63,317 nucleotides of DNA from Thermoanaerobacterium butyriciformans (GTDB lineage Bacteria; Bacillota; Thermoanaerobacteria; Thermoanaerobacterales; Thermoanaerobacteraceae), in NCBI RefSeq assembly GCF_017874545.1, contig NZ_JAGGLT010000020.1, forward strand, positions 1-63,317, given 5' to 3'. The position numbers and the translations under genes were made by a program. The notes below the pieces were generated by a model. That model did not search any database, had not been told where the DNA came from, and saw nothing but the letters and a program-made list of their open reading frames with translations. Shown piece after piece: positions 26,526 to 35,718 of this stretch. How positions within the stretch are numbered: the first letter of the stretch is position 1; each line of letters opens with the position of its first letter.

Positions 26526-27644
26526 TTAGAATATGCTCTTCGTATAAATGTCTAAAAGATCATCTTGTGTTACTGATTTTTTGTTATTAGCTATATTACT
26601 AGCTTTTATGGCTATAGACGAATATTTATTCAACTCATCTCTTGATATTTCAGGTATTTTGCCTTCTTTACGTATCAGTTCATTTATAATCTTTTCAAAT
26701 TCATAAATATCTTTAATTCCTAATAACTTTAATACCATATTAATTTTATATTCTTCACTGTCATAATTAAATTTCAAATAATTTGCAAGCAATATCCCAT
26801 TTGCCCTGCCGTGTGGAATCTCTTTATAATATGTGAGAGAATAACCCATAGCGTGAACAACAGATGTCCCTGTATGTGCTATTAACATACCACCTAATGT
26901 TGAGGAATAAAGTAATAATTCTCTTGTTTCAAAATCAAGTTTTTTAATATCAGTACTTGCATCTAATACATTTTTATAACATGTCTTCAAACTGTTTAAT
27001 CCATTAACAACAATATATTCATAAAAATTATTATACTTTACTGATAGAAATCCTTCTATCAAATGTGACAACGCATCCAGCATAGTATCCACAGTAACAT
27101 TATATGATAAACTCATGGTATATTTAGCATCTAAAAAAGCTATTTTAGGAAATATCAATGGGCTAAAAAAGCTCTTTTTACTTCCAATTTTGTCATACGT
27201 CAAAATTGAATATGGTGTAACCTCGCTTCCTGTCCCTGCTGTTGTCGGAATAGCTATTATAGGCAAAGGTCTTTTTTTAATCATGTTAGAAAAAAGCTCT
27301 TCCGGTTCAATTAAATTTGTGGCCAGGGTTGCAATGGATTTTGATGCATCAAGTGGAGAACCACCACCAATGCCGATTATAAAATCAGCTTCGACTTTTC
27401 TTGCAACATCAGCACCATCTAATACATTTTCTATGTCCGGATTGGATTTAACACGATTAAAAATCTCGTATTTTACGCCATTATCTGTAAGTACCGATAA
27501 CACATCATCAAGTGAACCATTTTTTTTAGAACTTTTACCTGTAACTATCAATGCTTTTTTACCTATACACATCAAATTGCTGTTTTCTTTAATGCAATTT
27601 TCACCAAAAATAATCCTTGTTGGTATAAAAAAGTTAAATTTCAT
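26526..27644 (-). CDS. Iron-containing alcohol dehydrogenase, probable malonate semialdehyde reductase
   Basis: 372 residues of the Fe-ADH superfamily: nucleotide loop GIGGGSPLDASK near residue 92, IPTTAGTGSEVTPY, and metal ligands in VDTMLDALSHLIEG (Asp and His) plus HAMGYSL and IPHGRANGI (His). By context it would reduce malonate semialdehyde from beta-alanine transamination to 3-hydroxypropionate, disposing of electrons. Sequence alone does not fix the substrate; 1,3-propanediol or 4-hydroxybutyrate dehydrogenases look similar. Own promoter upstream and terminator downstream. Confidence 0.85.
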   Translation of the reverse strand: MKFNFFIPTRIIFGENCIKENSNLMCIGKKALIVTGKSSKKNGSLDDVLSVLTDNGVKYEIFNRVKSNPDIENVLDGADVARKVEADFIIGIGGGSPLDASKSIATLATNLIEPEELFSNMIKKRPLPIIAIPTTAGTGSEVTPYSILTYDKIGSKKSFFSPLIFPKIAFLDAKYTMSLSYNVTVDTMLDALSHLIEGFLSVKYNNFYEYIVVNGLNSLKTCYKNVLDASTDIKKLDFETRELLLYSSTLGGMLIAHTGTSVVHAMGYSLTYYKEIPHGRANGILLANYLKFNYDSEEYKINMVLKLLGIKDIYEFEKIINELIRKEGKIPEISRDELNKYSSIAIKASNIANNKKSVTQDDLLDIYTKSIF

Positions 27645-27690
27645 ATGTTATCTCCACCTCTATTATCATTAATTTTATCCATAATTTTTT

Positions 27691-27718
27691 AATATACTTC
27701 AATAGCATTGTCCGTCAA
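27691..27718 (-). promoter_or_regulatory. Promoter of the Fe-alcohol dehydrogenase gene
   Basis: TTGACG (27713-27718) and TATATT (27691-27696) on the minus strand, 16 bp apart, overlapping the stop of modC. Confidence 0.5.
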
Positions 27719-28380
27719 GCACTTTGACAAAACCACATTATAGTTTCTCCTTTATTTTCATCTTTTTCTGCCTTAAAGACCTTATCACCAAGTTCTGCCT
27801 CACATCGGCAGTGTGTAACCAAAACAAAGGGTATATTCCACTGTTTATGAAGTTCTTTTATTTCCTTTCGCAATCTTTCTCTTAATTTCCTATCCATAGC
27901 TGAAAGCGGTTCATCTAACAATAACAAATGAGGCTTTGTTATAAGTGTCCTTGCCATAGCTACTCGTTGTCTTTCACCACCTGAAAGCTGAACTGGATAT
28001 CTTTCAGCCAGATGAGATATATTAAATTGTTTAAGTATCTCATTGAGCTGCTTTTCTTTTTCTTCTTTTAATAAATTTTTTGCCCCATAAAGAATGTTAT
28101 CTTTTACTGTTAAGTGATTAAAAAGTGCATATTCTTGAAATATATACCCAATACCACGTTTGTATGAAGGAAGATTGATTCGCCTCGATGAGGAAAAAAG
28201 AACTTTCTCTCCCAATATTATCTCCCCCGAATCCGGCTTTTGAAGTCCTGAAATACATTCTAAAACAGTTGTTTTACCAGATCCTGAAGGTCCAATAAGA
28301 ACCAAAATTTCTTTATCAACAAATAAGTCTACTTTAAGAACAAAATCAGGAAGCTTTTTTACAAATTTTGCTTTAAGCAT
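27715..28380 (-). CDS. modC: Molybdate ABC transporter ATPase ModC (short, no TOBE domain)
   Basis: Powers molybdate (or tungstate) import by ModB. 221 residues: Walker A GPSGSGKTT near 30, Q-loop FQEYALF, signature QLSGGERQRVAMAR, Walker B LLLLDEPLSAMD and switch His in LVTHCRCEAE. ModC usually has ~350 residues with a C-terminal molybdate-binding TOBE/MOP domain; here the protein ends about 25 residues after the switch His, and Cys replaces the Asp that normally follows that His. It is the only Mod ATPase in the window and may also serve the nif-linked modAB. Confidence 0.82.
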   Translation of the reverse strand: MLKAKFVKKLPDFVLKVDLFVDKEILVLIGPSGSGKTTVLECISGLQKPDSGEIILGEKVLFSSSRRINLPSYKRGIGYIFQEYALFNHLTVKDNILYGAKNLLKEEKEKQLNEILKQFNISHLAERYPVQLSGGERQRVAMARTLITKPHLLLLDEPLSAMDRKLRERLRKEIKELHKQWNIPFVLVTHCRCEAELGDKVFKAEKDENKGETIMWFCQSA

Positions 28381-28420
28381 CTTTCATCACCTTTTTGTCT
28401 ATATTGTGGGTTCTATATCC

Positions 28421-29149
28421 TCAATAAGAACAAGGGCAAAATCTTTCCCATCCCATTAACTTAGCAGTCCCGGCGGCAGTTGTTCCAAAAAAGATCAATG
28501 GTTTTTGAACTTTTAAAATATTTTCAATCGTTCCATTAACAATAACACTCCCTGTCACTAATGCTATATCACACCATTCTATTGCATCATTATAATCTTT
28601 CTCTCCATCCAGTATCAAAACACCACTTTTTTCTTTGCCTATGTTGTCTTTATCCAGGTCAAGCACTTTAACGGAAAATTTGGAGGCACATGTTTCTACT
28701 AAAGCAGGTTGTAGCCCTACAAAACATATACGCGGTTGTCCATATTTTTCAACAATGAAATAGGCTATTTTTTGAGCACAGTTTTCTAAATCATTGTTTT
28801 TGCAGTGTACGGTGTGATCAGCCAAACGCAGATGTCGCATAATTGCATTTAAGGAGGAAATAAAAATAGCTCTTTCATAATTGTTTTTAAGTGGAAGTTC
28901 CAGTATCTCCCCAATAGAACCATGAAAATCATTTAATGAATCAGTAAATGCCTGTCCATAGGACCCTTTAAATTCTGCCTGCATAAGTCTTTCTTTGCCT
29001 TTCAGAAGCACATAGTCTGTACGTTTCGTCGCACCAAGAGCATCCTTAGGAGAAAGTATAGAGGCTTTAACTTCTATACTTTCTTTTAATAGCCCATTTT
29101 CGTCAACGATTTTTCTAAACACAGACTTTAAATTATCATAAAAACTCAT
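28421..29149 (-). CDS. DUF364 protein in the molybdate operon
   Basis: 242 residues, no membrane segment. The N-terminal part (about 1-110) and a Rossmann-like C-terminal part (CFVGLQPALVET, LDLDKDNIG, DIALVTGSVIVNGT, FFGTTAAGTAKL, ending GWERFCPCSY) match the DUF4213/DUF364 'putative heavy-metal chelation' family. It lies between modB and modC, all on one strand with short gaps, so a role in handling molybdate or another oxyanion/metal is likely. The biochemical role is not known to me. Confidence 0.7.
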   Translation of the reverse strand: MSFYDNLKSVFRKIVDENGLLKESIEVKASILSPKDALGATKRTDYVLLKGKERLMQAEFKGSYGQAFTDSLNDFHGSIGEILELPLKNNYERAIFISSLNAIMRHLRLADHTVHCKNNDLENCAQKIAYFIVEKYGQPRICFVGLQPALVETCASKFSVKVLDLDKDNIGKEKSGVLILDGEKDYNDAIEWCDIALVTGSVIVNGTIENILKVQKPLIFFGTTAAGTAKLMGWERFCPCSY

Positions 29150-29203
29150 AACTGATTCCTCCTGTATCTATTAAATAATGTATACCTAACGATTTAGCAC
29201 CTT

Positions 29204-29884
29204 TTATTGCCTTTGTTTTTTTGTATACTTCAAAACTTTTTTCCTTGATAACCAATTTAGCCAAAAAATCATTCCAAAAGAAAATAGTATAATCACAACA
29301 ACTAAGTAGATAGCAGTTTTGTAATCCCCACTTTCCACCGCAAAATAAATTACCATAGGAATTGTTTGTGTCTTTCCTGGGATATTACCCGCAGTCATCA
29401 ATGTTGCTCCAAACTCACCAATAGCTCTTGCAAAGGAAAGAACAACACCCGATAAAATACCAGGCCAAGCAAGAGGCATCGTAATAGTACAAAAAACCCG
29501 CAACTCGTTTGCACCTAAAATACGAGCAGCCCGCTCCTGCTTTATATCAACGCTTTCAAAAGCTGCTTTGGCACTTTGATACATCAAAGGAAATGCGACC
29601 ACAGAAGAAGCAATTACAGCAGCCCACCATGTAAACAATAATTGACTGTTAAATATTTTTCTAATGAGAAAACCTAAAGGTCCATGTTTACCAAAAAGAA
29701 TCAGGAGAATAAAACCCGTAACTGTTGGTGGTAAAACCATTGGTAGAAAAAAAATGGCTTCAATAGCTTCTTTCCCAGGAAAGTTTTTTACAAAAAACAG
29801 GCGAGCAAAAAAGATACCAACTACAAATGATATAAGAGTAGCTATAATAGCTACTTTTATTGACAAGAATATAGGATATATCAT
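29204..29884 (-). CDS. modB: Molybdate ABC transporter permease ModB
   Basis: Membrane channel subunit. 226 residues with five or six spans; the coupling loop EERAARILGANE-like (here QERAARILGANELRVFCTI) and RAIGEFGATLMTAGNIPG identify ModB. It follows modA by 27 nt and precedes the DUF364 gene. Confidence 0.92.
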   Translation of the reverse strand: MIYPIFLSIKVAIIATLISFVVGIFFARLFFVKNFPGKEAIEAIFFLPMVLPPTVTGFILLILFGKHGPLGFLIRKIFNSQLLFTWWAAVIASSVVAFPLMYQSAKAAFESVDIKQERAARILGANELRVFCTITMPLAWPGILSGVVLSFARAIGEFGATLMTAGNIPGKTQTIPMVIYFAVESGDYKTAIYLVVVIILFSFGMIFWLNWLSRKKVLKYTKKQRQ

Positions 29885-29911
29885 TTATCTCACACCTTTT
29901 TAACCTTGAAT

Positions 29912-30724
29912 TTATTGTTTCTGGTCTAAAGGTACATATCCATATTTTTTAAAAACCTGTGATGCTTCCTGACTTTTAAGGTAGTTTAAAAAATCAAGAG
30001 CCGTTTCTTTTTCTTGGCTGCTATTTATAACTGCTCCTCTAAAGAAAATTGGAGGGCAAGAATTTTCGGGTGCATCTGCAACAATCCTAATCTTATTATT
30101 ATTTGTAGTATTTGATTTCCAAAGCAAACCAGCGTCTACATTTCCTGTTTCTATATAGCCTCTGATTTCCTGAACATCTTTTGCCAGAATAATTTTAGAA
30201 CTTACTTTGTCCCAAAGTCCTAAATTTGTTAATACATCTTTAGCCCACTCACCTCCGGGAACAAGAGCAGGATCTCCAATAGCAATTTTATTTACATCAG
30301 GTAAAGTAAGGTCCTGAAAGCTTTTAACCTTTTGGCTCTCTTTTGGCGTAATAAGAACCATTTTGTCAGATAAAATCTTTTTTTCTGTTGATTTATCAAT
30401 TAAATTTTCACTTCTTAAAGTATTCCATTGCTTTTCTCCGGGACCTAAAAGTATATCGCAAGGGGCTCCTTGTTCAATTTGTTGCTGGAGCACACCAAGT
30501 CCTGCAAAATTAAAAGAAATTTTTACATCTGGATGAAGTTGGTTGTATTTTTTTGCTACTTCTGGAAGTGCATCTTTAAGTCCTGCTCCTGCAAATACCA
30601 TAATGTTTTTTGTATTTTCCGTTTTATTAGAGGGTATATTTTCCCTTTCCTGTCTACAACCTCCAAAAAGTAATAGAATTAATAATATAAATATCAACAT
30701 AGGAAACTGTTTAATATTTCTCAT
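29912..30724 (-). CDS. modA: Molybdate-binding lipoprotein ModA
   Basis: Extracellular, membrane-anchored oxyanion-binding protein. 270 residues; lipobox LFGGC places the lipid-bearing Cys at 23. Binding-site segments FAGAGLKDALPEVAK, AGLGVLQQQIEQGAPCDILL and IGDPALVPGGEWA are ModA/WtpA-like; tungstate is a possible alternative ligand. Strong GGGAGG ribosome site. First gene of modA-modB-DUF364-modC. Confidence 0.88.
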   Translation of the reverse strand: MRNIKQFPMLIFILLILLLFGGCRQERENIPSNKTENTKNIMVFAGAGLKDALPEVAKKYNQLHPDVKISFNFAGLGVLQQQIEQGAPCDILLGPGEKQWNTLRSENLIDKSTEKKILSDKMVLITPKESQKVKSFQDLTLPDVNKIAIGDPALVPGGEWAKDVLTNLGLWDKVSSKIILAKDVQEIRGYIETGNVDAGLLWKSNTTNNNKIRIVADAPENSCPPIFFRGAVINSSQEKETALDFLNYLKSQEASQVFKKYGYVPLDQKQ

Positions 30725-30788
30725 TCTATTTTTCCTCCCAATACAATACTAATGCATTTCATTAAGGTATTTCTAAGATATGCCATTT

Positions 30789-30812
30789 TACTAAGGTTAA
30801 TACTAAGTTTAA
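30789..30812. repeat. Tandem 12-bp direct repeat upstream of modA
   Basis: TACTAAGGTTAA (30789-30800) is followed at once by TACTAAGTTTAA (30801-30812), one mismatch; a partial third copy CCTAAGTTT lies at 30858-30866. They sit 65-140 bp upstream of the modA start, in a gap of 265 bp without other features. No Moco-riboswitch-like core was recognised. Confidence 0.4.
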
Positions 30813-30989
30813 TAGTTTTAAGTCTTTCTAAAAATAAATTCTCTAAAGATAATTATCCTAAGTTTGATAAATTAAAAGATGATTTTCTGTACTCATGCTA
30901 TCATACTAAATACTTCAATTGGTAAAAAAGATTATTTTATTTCAGTCTTTAAAATTCTTTTTTAAGATTTAAGATAGTGTATTTTCGTA

Positions 30990-31691
30990 CTATCCACCTA
31001 AATACGACTTTTTAACCCTTTCATCGTCTTTTAAGACAGATGCAGCACCTTCAAGAGAAATATTGCCTGTTTCAAGGACGTATGCCCTATCTGCAATAGA
31101 TAGTGCCATTTTAGCGTTTTGCTCTACTAAAAGGATGGTTGTGCCGTCCTCATTTATATTTTTTATGGTCTTAAATATATCTTGCACTACTATCGGTGCA
31201 AGACCCATCGATGGTTCGTCTAATAAAAGCACCTTTGGCTTTGACATCAATGCTCTTCCTATGGCCAGCATTTGCTGCTCTCCTCCGCTTAAAGTACCGG
31301 CAATCTGCTTATGCCTTTCTTTTAGGCGGGGGAATAAGTTAAACACTTTTTCCATGTCGCTTTTTACCATTTTGTCTTTCCTGAGATATGCTCCCATCTC
31401 AAGGTTTTCCATCACAGTCATGTTGGCAAATATTCTTCTTCCTTCTGGCACTTGGCAGATGCCCATATCGACTATATTTTGGGCAGGTTTTTTCGTTATG
31501 TCTACATCGTCGAATTTGATGTAGCCTTTTTTTGGCTTCAATATGCCTGATATTGTCATTAAAGTAGTGCTTTTACCTGCGCCGTTTGCACCAATTATAG
31601 TCACGATCTCACCATCATTGACTTTTAGGTTTATGCCTTTTAAAGCATTAACCATACCATATGATACATTTAGATTTTTTATCTCTAACAT
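30990..31691 (-). CDS. livF: Branched-chain amino-acid ABC transporter ATPase LivF
   Basis: Second ATPase of the importer. 233 residues with Walker A GANGAGKST near 36, the LivF-specific GICQVPEGRRIFANMTV segment, signature LSGGEQQMLAIGR, Walker B VLLLDEPSMGLAP. Final gene of livK-H-M-G-F, 3 nt after livG. Confidence 0.95.
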   Translation of the reverse strand: MLEIKNLNVSYGMVNALKGINLKVNDGEIVTIIGANGAGKSTTLMTISGILKPKKGYIKFDDVDITKKPAQNIVDMGICQVPEGRRIFANMTVMENLEMGAYLRKDKMVKSDMEKVFNLFPRLKERHKQIAGTLSGGEQQMLAIGRALMSKPKVLLLDEPSMGLAPIVVQDIFKTIKNINEDGTTILLVEQNAKMALSIADRAYVLETGNISLEGAASVLKDDERVKKSYLGG

Positions 31692-31694
31692 ATT

Positions 31695-32495
31695 TTAAGC
31701 ACCTCCTTCTATTGATAAAATTTCTTTTTCATCAATGTCTTCTTCTCCAAGGTACGCTGCTATTACTTCTGGGTTTCTCTTGATTTCGTCTGGTGTGCCA
31801 TGTGCGATTATTTTCCCATAGTTCATGACGTATATGTCTTCACAAAGATCCATCACCAGCGACATATCGTGCTCAATTAAGAGTATTGTTATGTCAAATT
31901 TGTCTCTTATGAATCTGATTGTGTCTGTAAGCTCTTTTGTTTCTTGAGGATTCATTCCTGCTGCAGGTTCATCGAGAAGTAAAAGCTTTGGCTTTGTTGC
32001 CAGTGCTCTTGCTATTTCAAGTCTTCTCTGCTCACCGTATGGCAGATTTTTAGCAAGATTGTAGGCGTGTTTATCAAGATTGAAGATTTTAAGTAAATTC
32101 ATTGCCTCTATATTCTGCGATTTTTCTCCATCTAAGTATTTTTTGTACTGCAGAAAGGAGCTAAAAAGTCCGTATTGTACATGAATGTGCTGGGCTATTT
32201 TGACATTGTCAAGCACAGTTAAGTTCTTAAATAATCGTATGTTTTGAAATGTCCTTGCTATGCCAAGCTTCGTGTTGTTGTACGGCTTTTGAGATATGCT
32301 TTTTCCATCAAATATCACTTTCCCTGATGTTGGTTTGTATATTCCTGTTATTATATTGAATACTGTTGATTTTCCTGCACCATTAGGTCCTATAAGACCT
32401 GTAAGAGAGCCTTTTTCCAGTTCTATATTGACATCTATCAGGGCTTTTATGCCGCCGAAATCTATAGAAAGATCTTTAATTGAGAGTAAACTCAT
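31695..32495 (-). CDS. livG: Branched-chain amino-acid ABC transporter ATPase LivG
   Basis: First ATPase of the importer. 266 residues with Walker A GPNGAGKST near 38, IARTFQNIRLF, signature LPYGEQRRLEIAR (YGEQ in place of GG is usual for LivG), Walker B LLLLDEPAAGMNP and IEHDMSLVM. Overlaps livM by 20 nt. Confidence 0.95.
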   Translation of the reverse strand: MSLLSIKDLSIDFGGIKALIDVNIELEKGSLTGLIGPNGAGKSTVFNIITGIYKPTSGKVIFDGKSISQKPYNNTKLGIARTFQNIRLFKNLTVLDNVKIAQHIHVQYGLFSSFLQYKKYLDGEKSQNIEAMNLLKIFNLDKHAYNLAKNLPYGEQRRLEIARALATKPKLLLLDEPAAGMNPQETKELTDTIRFIRDKFDITILLIEHDMSLVMDLCEDIYVMNYGKIIAHGTPDEIKRNPEVIAAYLGEEDIDEKEILSIEGGA

Positions 32496-33432
32496 TGCTT
32501 TTCTCTCCTTTCTTAAATAATTTTTTGAGAGAAAATTCTTTTGTACCCATCAATCCTTCCGGTCTGAATAACATTACAACAATTAAGAGGAGTGAGTATA
32601 TTACCATTCTTAAGGCAGCATAATCCTGCAAGAGTGCGTATACGAATGTGAGGAAAATTGCTGATAGAATAGATCCTGTTATGCTTCCAAGTCCTCCTAA
32701 TACAACCATTGTCAAGATATCGAATGACTTCATGAAGTTGAATGTTTCTGGCTGTATGATGTAAAAGTTGTGAGCGTAAAGTGCACCGCCTATTCCTGCA
32801 AAGAATGCACCTATTGTAAATGCCAATGTCTTATAGAAAGTTGTGTTTATGCCCATTGATTCGGCTGCTGTCTCGTCTTCTCTAATTGCAACACAGCATC
32901 TGCCGTAGCTGGAATTTATGAAGTTTCTGATTAATACAATAGTTATGACTGCCATCCAGAATACCCATGTCCAGTTTGTGTACTTTGGAATACCGGAAAG
33001 GCCGCTCGCTCCACCGACGTATTCGGTGTTTAGAAAGATTACCCTGATTATTTCTCCGAATCCAAGAGTTGTTATAGCAAGATAGTCACCTTTTAATCTC
33101 AATGATGGGATACCTATCAATATTCCAGCTATACCTGCTGCTATGCCACCTACTAATATAGCCAGAGGAAACGGCAATCCTAGCTTGTAAGTTATGATGG
33201 CAGATGTATATGCACCGATTGACATAAATCCTGCATGACCAAGTGAAAATTGTCCTGTAAAGCCATTGATAAGGTTAAGGCTTACAGCAAGTATTATATT
33301 TATGCCCATAAGAACTATGTTTATTTCGTAATAATCGTTCAATATACTTGTTGACAGCAAGATTTGTATTATACCGTAAATGGCGAATAGTCCTATAAAA
33401 ATCAGCAATCTGTTTTTCAATATTTGCTTCAA
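32476..33432 (-). CDS. livM: Branched-chain amino-acid ABC transporter permease LivM
   Basis: Membrane permease, about 318 residues, eight or nine spans, with LVNGFTGQFSLGHAGFMSIG-like motif (here LINGFTGQFSLGHAGF) and AIREDETAAESMGIN coupling loop. Start taken as TTG at 33432, 5 nt after AGGTGG; a GTG at 33441 directly follows the livH stop and is the alternative. Confidence 0.92.
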   Translation of the reverse strand: MKQILKNRLLIFIGLFAIYGIIQILLSTSILNDYYEINIVLMGINIILAVSLNLINGFTGQFSLGHAGFMSIGAYTSAIITYKLGLPFPLAILVGGIAAGIAGILIGIPSLRLKGDYLAITTLGFGEIIRVIFLNTEYVGGASGLSGIPKYTNWTWVFWMAVITIVLIRNFINSSYGRCCVAIREDETAAESMGINTTFYKTLAFTIGAFFAGIGGALYAHNFYIIQPETFNFMKSFDILTMVVLGGLGSITGSILSAIFLTFVYALLQDYAALRMVIYSLLLIVVMLFRPEGLMGTKEFSLKKLFKKGEKSNEFTLN

Positions 33433-33441
33433 CTGTACCAC

Positions 33442-34326
33442 CTACACTTTCTCTCTTACATTTTTGCCAAATAGTCCTGTTGGTTTAATTAGCAATATGA
33501 TTATGAGTATTGCAAATGAAACACCGTCCCTGTATAATGAGCTGCCATAACCTGAGACAAGTGCTTCTATGACGCCCATCAAAAGGCCTCCTACCATAGC
33601 ACCTGGGATTATTCCTATTCCGCCTAAGACTGCTGCGATGAACGCTTTTAAGCCTGGCATTATACCCATTAGGGGATCTATTGAGTTGTAGTATATTCCG
33701 ACTAATACGCCTGCAACAGCAGCAAGGGCAGAGCCTATTGCAAATGTAAATGAAACGGTCCTATCTACATTTACTCCCATAAGTTTTGCCGCATCTGCGT
33801 CAGTTGAGACAGCCCTCATGGCTTTTCCCATCTTTGTCTTGTAGATTATTATCTGCAGTCCAACCATCATGATTATGGATACGACAAATATGACGATCTG
33901 CTGGTTTGATATGGTGATTATTCCGTTGAAAAATGAGTACATGTGCTGCTTGAAAATTTGTGGATATGTCCTGACTTGTGGCGATAGAATGATTATACCT
34001 CCGTTTTCCAGTAAAAGGGAGACGCCGATGGCTGTAATCAATATAGAGATTTTTGACTTATTCCTTAATGGCCTGTATGCGACTCTTTCAATTGTCACAC
34101 CAAGCAAAAGGCTTACCAGCATTGCCAAAAGGAGAGATGGTATAAATCCAAGGTGAAAGTATGTGGATGCGAAGAATCCTGTAAATGCACCTACCATGTA
34201 TATATCACCATGAGCGAAATTTATTAATTTCATTATGCCGTAAACCATGGTATATCCAAGGGCAATGAGTGCGTATATGCTGCCTAAAGATAGACCATTT
34301 ATAAGCTGTTCAATAAATGTCTTCAT
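33442..34326 (-). CDS. livH: Branched-chain amino-acid ABC transporter permease LivH
   Basis: Membrane permease partner of LivM. About 294 residues with NGLSLGSIYALIALGYTMVY and NFAHGDIYMVGAF near the N-terminus and AVSTDADAAKLMGVN in the coupling loop. ATG at 34326 lies 6 nt after GAGGTG; the open frame extends further upstream but with no ribosome site. Confidence 0.93.
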   Translation of the reverse strand: MKTFIEQLINGLSLGSIYALIALGYTMVYGIMKLINFAHGDIYMVGAFTGFFASTYFHLGFIPSLLLAMLVSLLLGVTIERVAYRPLRNKSKISILITAIGVSLLLENGGIIILSPQVRTYPQIFKQHMYSFFNGIITISNQQIVIFVVSIIMMVGLQIIIYKTKMGKAMRAVSTDADAAKLMGVNVDRTVSFTFAIGSALAAVAGVLVGIYYNSIDPLMGIMPGLKAFIAAVLGGIGIIPGAMVGGLLMGVIEALVSGYGSSLYRDGVSFAILIIILLIKPTGLFGKNVREKV

Positions 34327-34362
34327 CAACATCACCTCAAGTTTAAATATATTAAAATATAT

Positions 34363-34381
34363 GCGGCCACAAGGTGACCGC
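34363..34381 (-). terminator. Intercistronic hairpin between livK and livH
   Basis: GCGGTCAC-CTT-GTGGCCGC on the minus strand, an 8-bp GC-rich stem with a 3-nt loop, followed by ATATATTTT. It lies 100 nt past the livK stop. Such hairpins often protect or partly terminate the transcript so that the binding protein is made in excess over the permeases. Confidence 0.55.
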
Positions 34382-34481
34382 ATTGCCATGTTTTTCTAAA
34401 GATATCTTATGATTTTTATTCAGCACTTACTTTTTTCTTAAGTGTCTGTTTACTTCATAAGCAACAATTTACAATTTTACT

Positions 34482-35663
34482 TTACTGTGCTGCTACTTTT
34501 TCAACCAAGTTCTGCTTACCGTCTTTTAATTCTATGATAACAGCAGATTTGACCGCATTATGCTCACTATTTATTGTTATTGTACCTGTAACACCTTTAA
34601 AATCTTTAAGCTTTGATAAAGCATCAATAATCTTTGCAGGTTCTGTTGAGTTGGCATCCTTTATTGCCTGCACCAACATGCCTGCTGCATCATATACAAG
34701 TGCTGCCGACGCATCGGGTTCTGTGCCGTAAGCATCTTTATACTTCTTTATGAAGTCTTGAACAGTTGGATCGGGATCTGTCGATATAAAGTGGTTGCTG
34801 TAATAAACGTTGTTTAATGCAGATGCTCCTGCTATCTTTAATAGATCTGGAGAATCCCAACCGTCACCACCAAGTAAAGGCGTATTTATACCCATATCCC
34901 TTGCCTGTTTAGCTATTTTCCCTGTTTCTTGATAGTATCCCGGTATAAATATGACATCAGGATTTAAACCCTTTATCTTTGTAAGAGTTGCTTTAAAATC
35001 TTGATCACCTGCTACATACGCTTCTGTATCAATAACTTTCCCACCAAGCTTCTCAAACTGATCTTTGAAGCTTTGTGCAAGACCTTTGCTATAGTCACTC
35101 TTATCATCCATATACACAACTGCTGTTTTCGCATTCAGCTTTTCTGATGCAAATTGTGCCATAACACTGCCTTGGTATGGATCTATAAAGCAAGCTCTGA
35201 ATATTTCGTTTTTGACCTTGTTTGTGTTAGGATCGACTGTAACACTTACAGCAGTAGCAAAACCTGTTATCAATGGTATATGGTTTTGCACTGCGACAGA
35301 TGATGCTGCTATTGTGTTAGTCGATGTGCTAGGTCCTAAAATAGCTATAACTTTGTCTTGTTGTATAAGTTTTGTAGCTTGATTTATTGATTCATCACTT
35401 TGCGATTTATTGTCTGCTTTCAATAAAACTATTTTTTTACCAAGCACACCACCATTTTTATTCACTTCATCAATGTACAATTTGGCTCCATTAAGCGCCG
35501 ATGTTCCATATGTTGCAACACTACCTGTCAGCTCAAAAAGCGCTCCAACTTTTATGGTATCTGATGATGTAGATGTTGAATTGCTTTTTGAACAACCTGA
35601 AAATATCACAGCTATCATTAATACAGCAATGATAAATGATGTAAATTTAAATGACTTTGACAT
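34482..35663 (-). CDS. livK: Branched-chain amino-acid-binding lipoprotein LivK
   Basis: Extracellular substrate-binding protein of the importer. 393 residues, lipobox IFSGC with Cys24, then a Ser/Thr linker and a type I periplasmic-binding fold (IKVGALFELTGSVATYGTSA, ILGPSTSTNTIAA, FIPGYYQETGKIAKQA). Substrates in the family include Leu/Ile/Val, other amino acids and urea; not decidable here. First gene of the operon. Strong AGGAGG ribosome site. Confidence 0.92.
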   Translation of the reverse strand: MSKSFKFTSFIIAVLMIAVIFSGCSKSNSTSTSSDTIKVGALFELTGSVATYGTSALNGAKLYIDEVNKNGGVLGKKIVLLKADNKSQSDESINQATKLIQQDKVIAILGPSTSTNTIAASSVAVQNHIPLITGFATAVSVTVDPNTNKVKNEIFRACFIDPYQGSVMAQFASEKLNAKTAVVYMDDKSDYSKGLAQSFKDQFEKLGGKVIDTEAYVAGDQDFKATLTKIKGLNPDVIFIPGYYQETGKIAKQARDMGINTPLLGGDGWDSPDLLKIAGASALNNVYYSNHFISTDPDPTVQDFIKKYKDAYGTEPDASAALVYDAAGMLVQAIKDANSTEPAKIIDALSKLKDFKGVTGTITINSEHNAVKSAVIIELKDGKQNLVEKVAAQ

Positions 35664-35718
35664 AATTTACCTCCTTTTATAAAATATTTTATTAACCTTA
35701 TTTTGGAATTTTTATTAA

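Noticed and set aside
30725-30989. Molybdenum/tungsten-cofactor riboswitch upstream of modA
   Set aside because: No matching core; only AT-rich DNA with short direct repeats.
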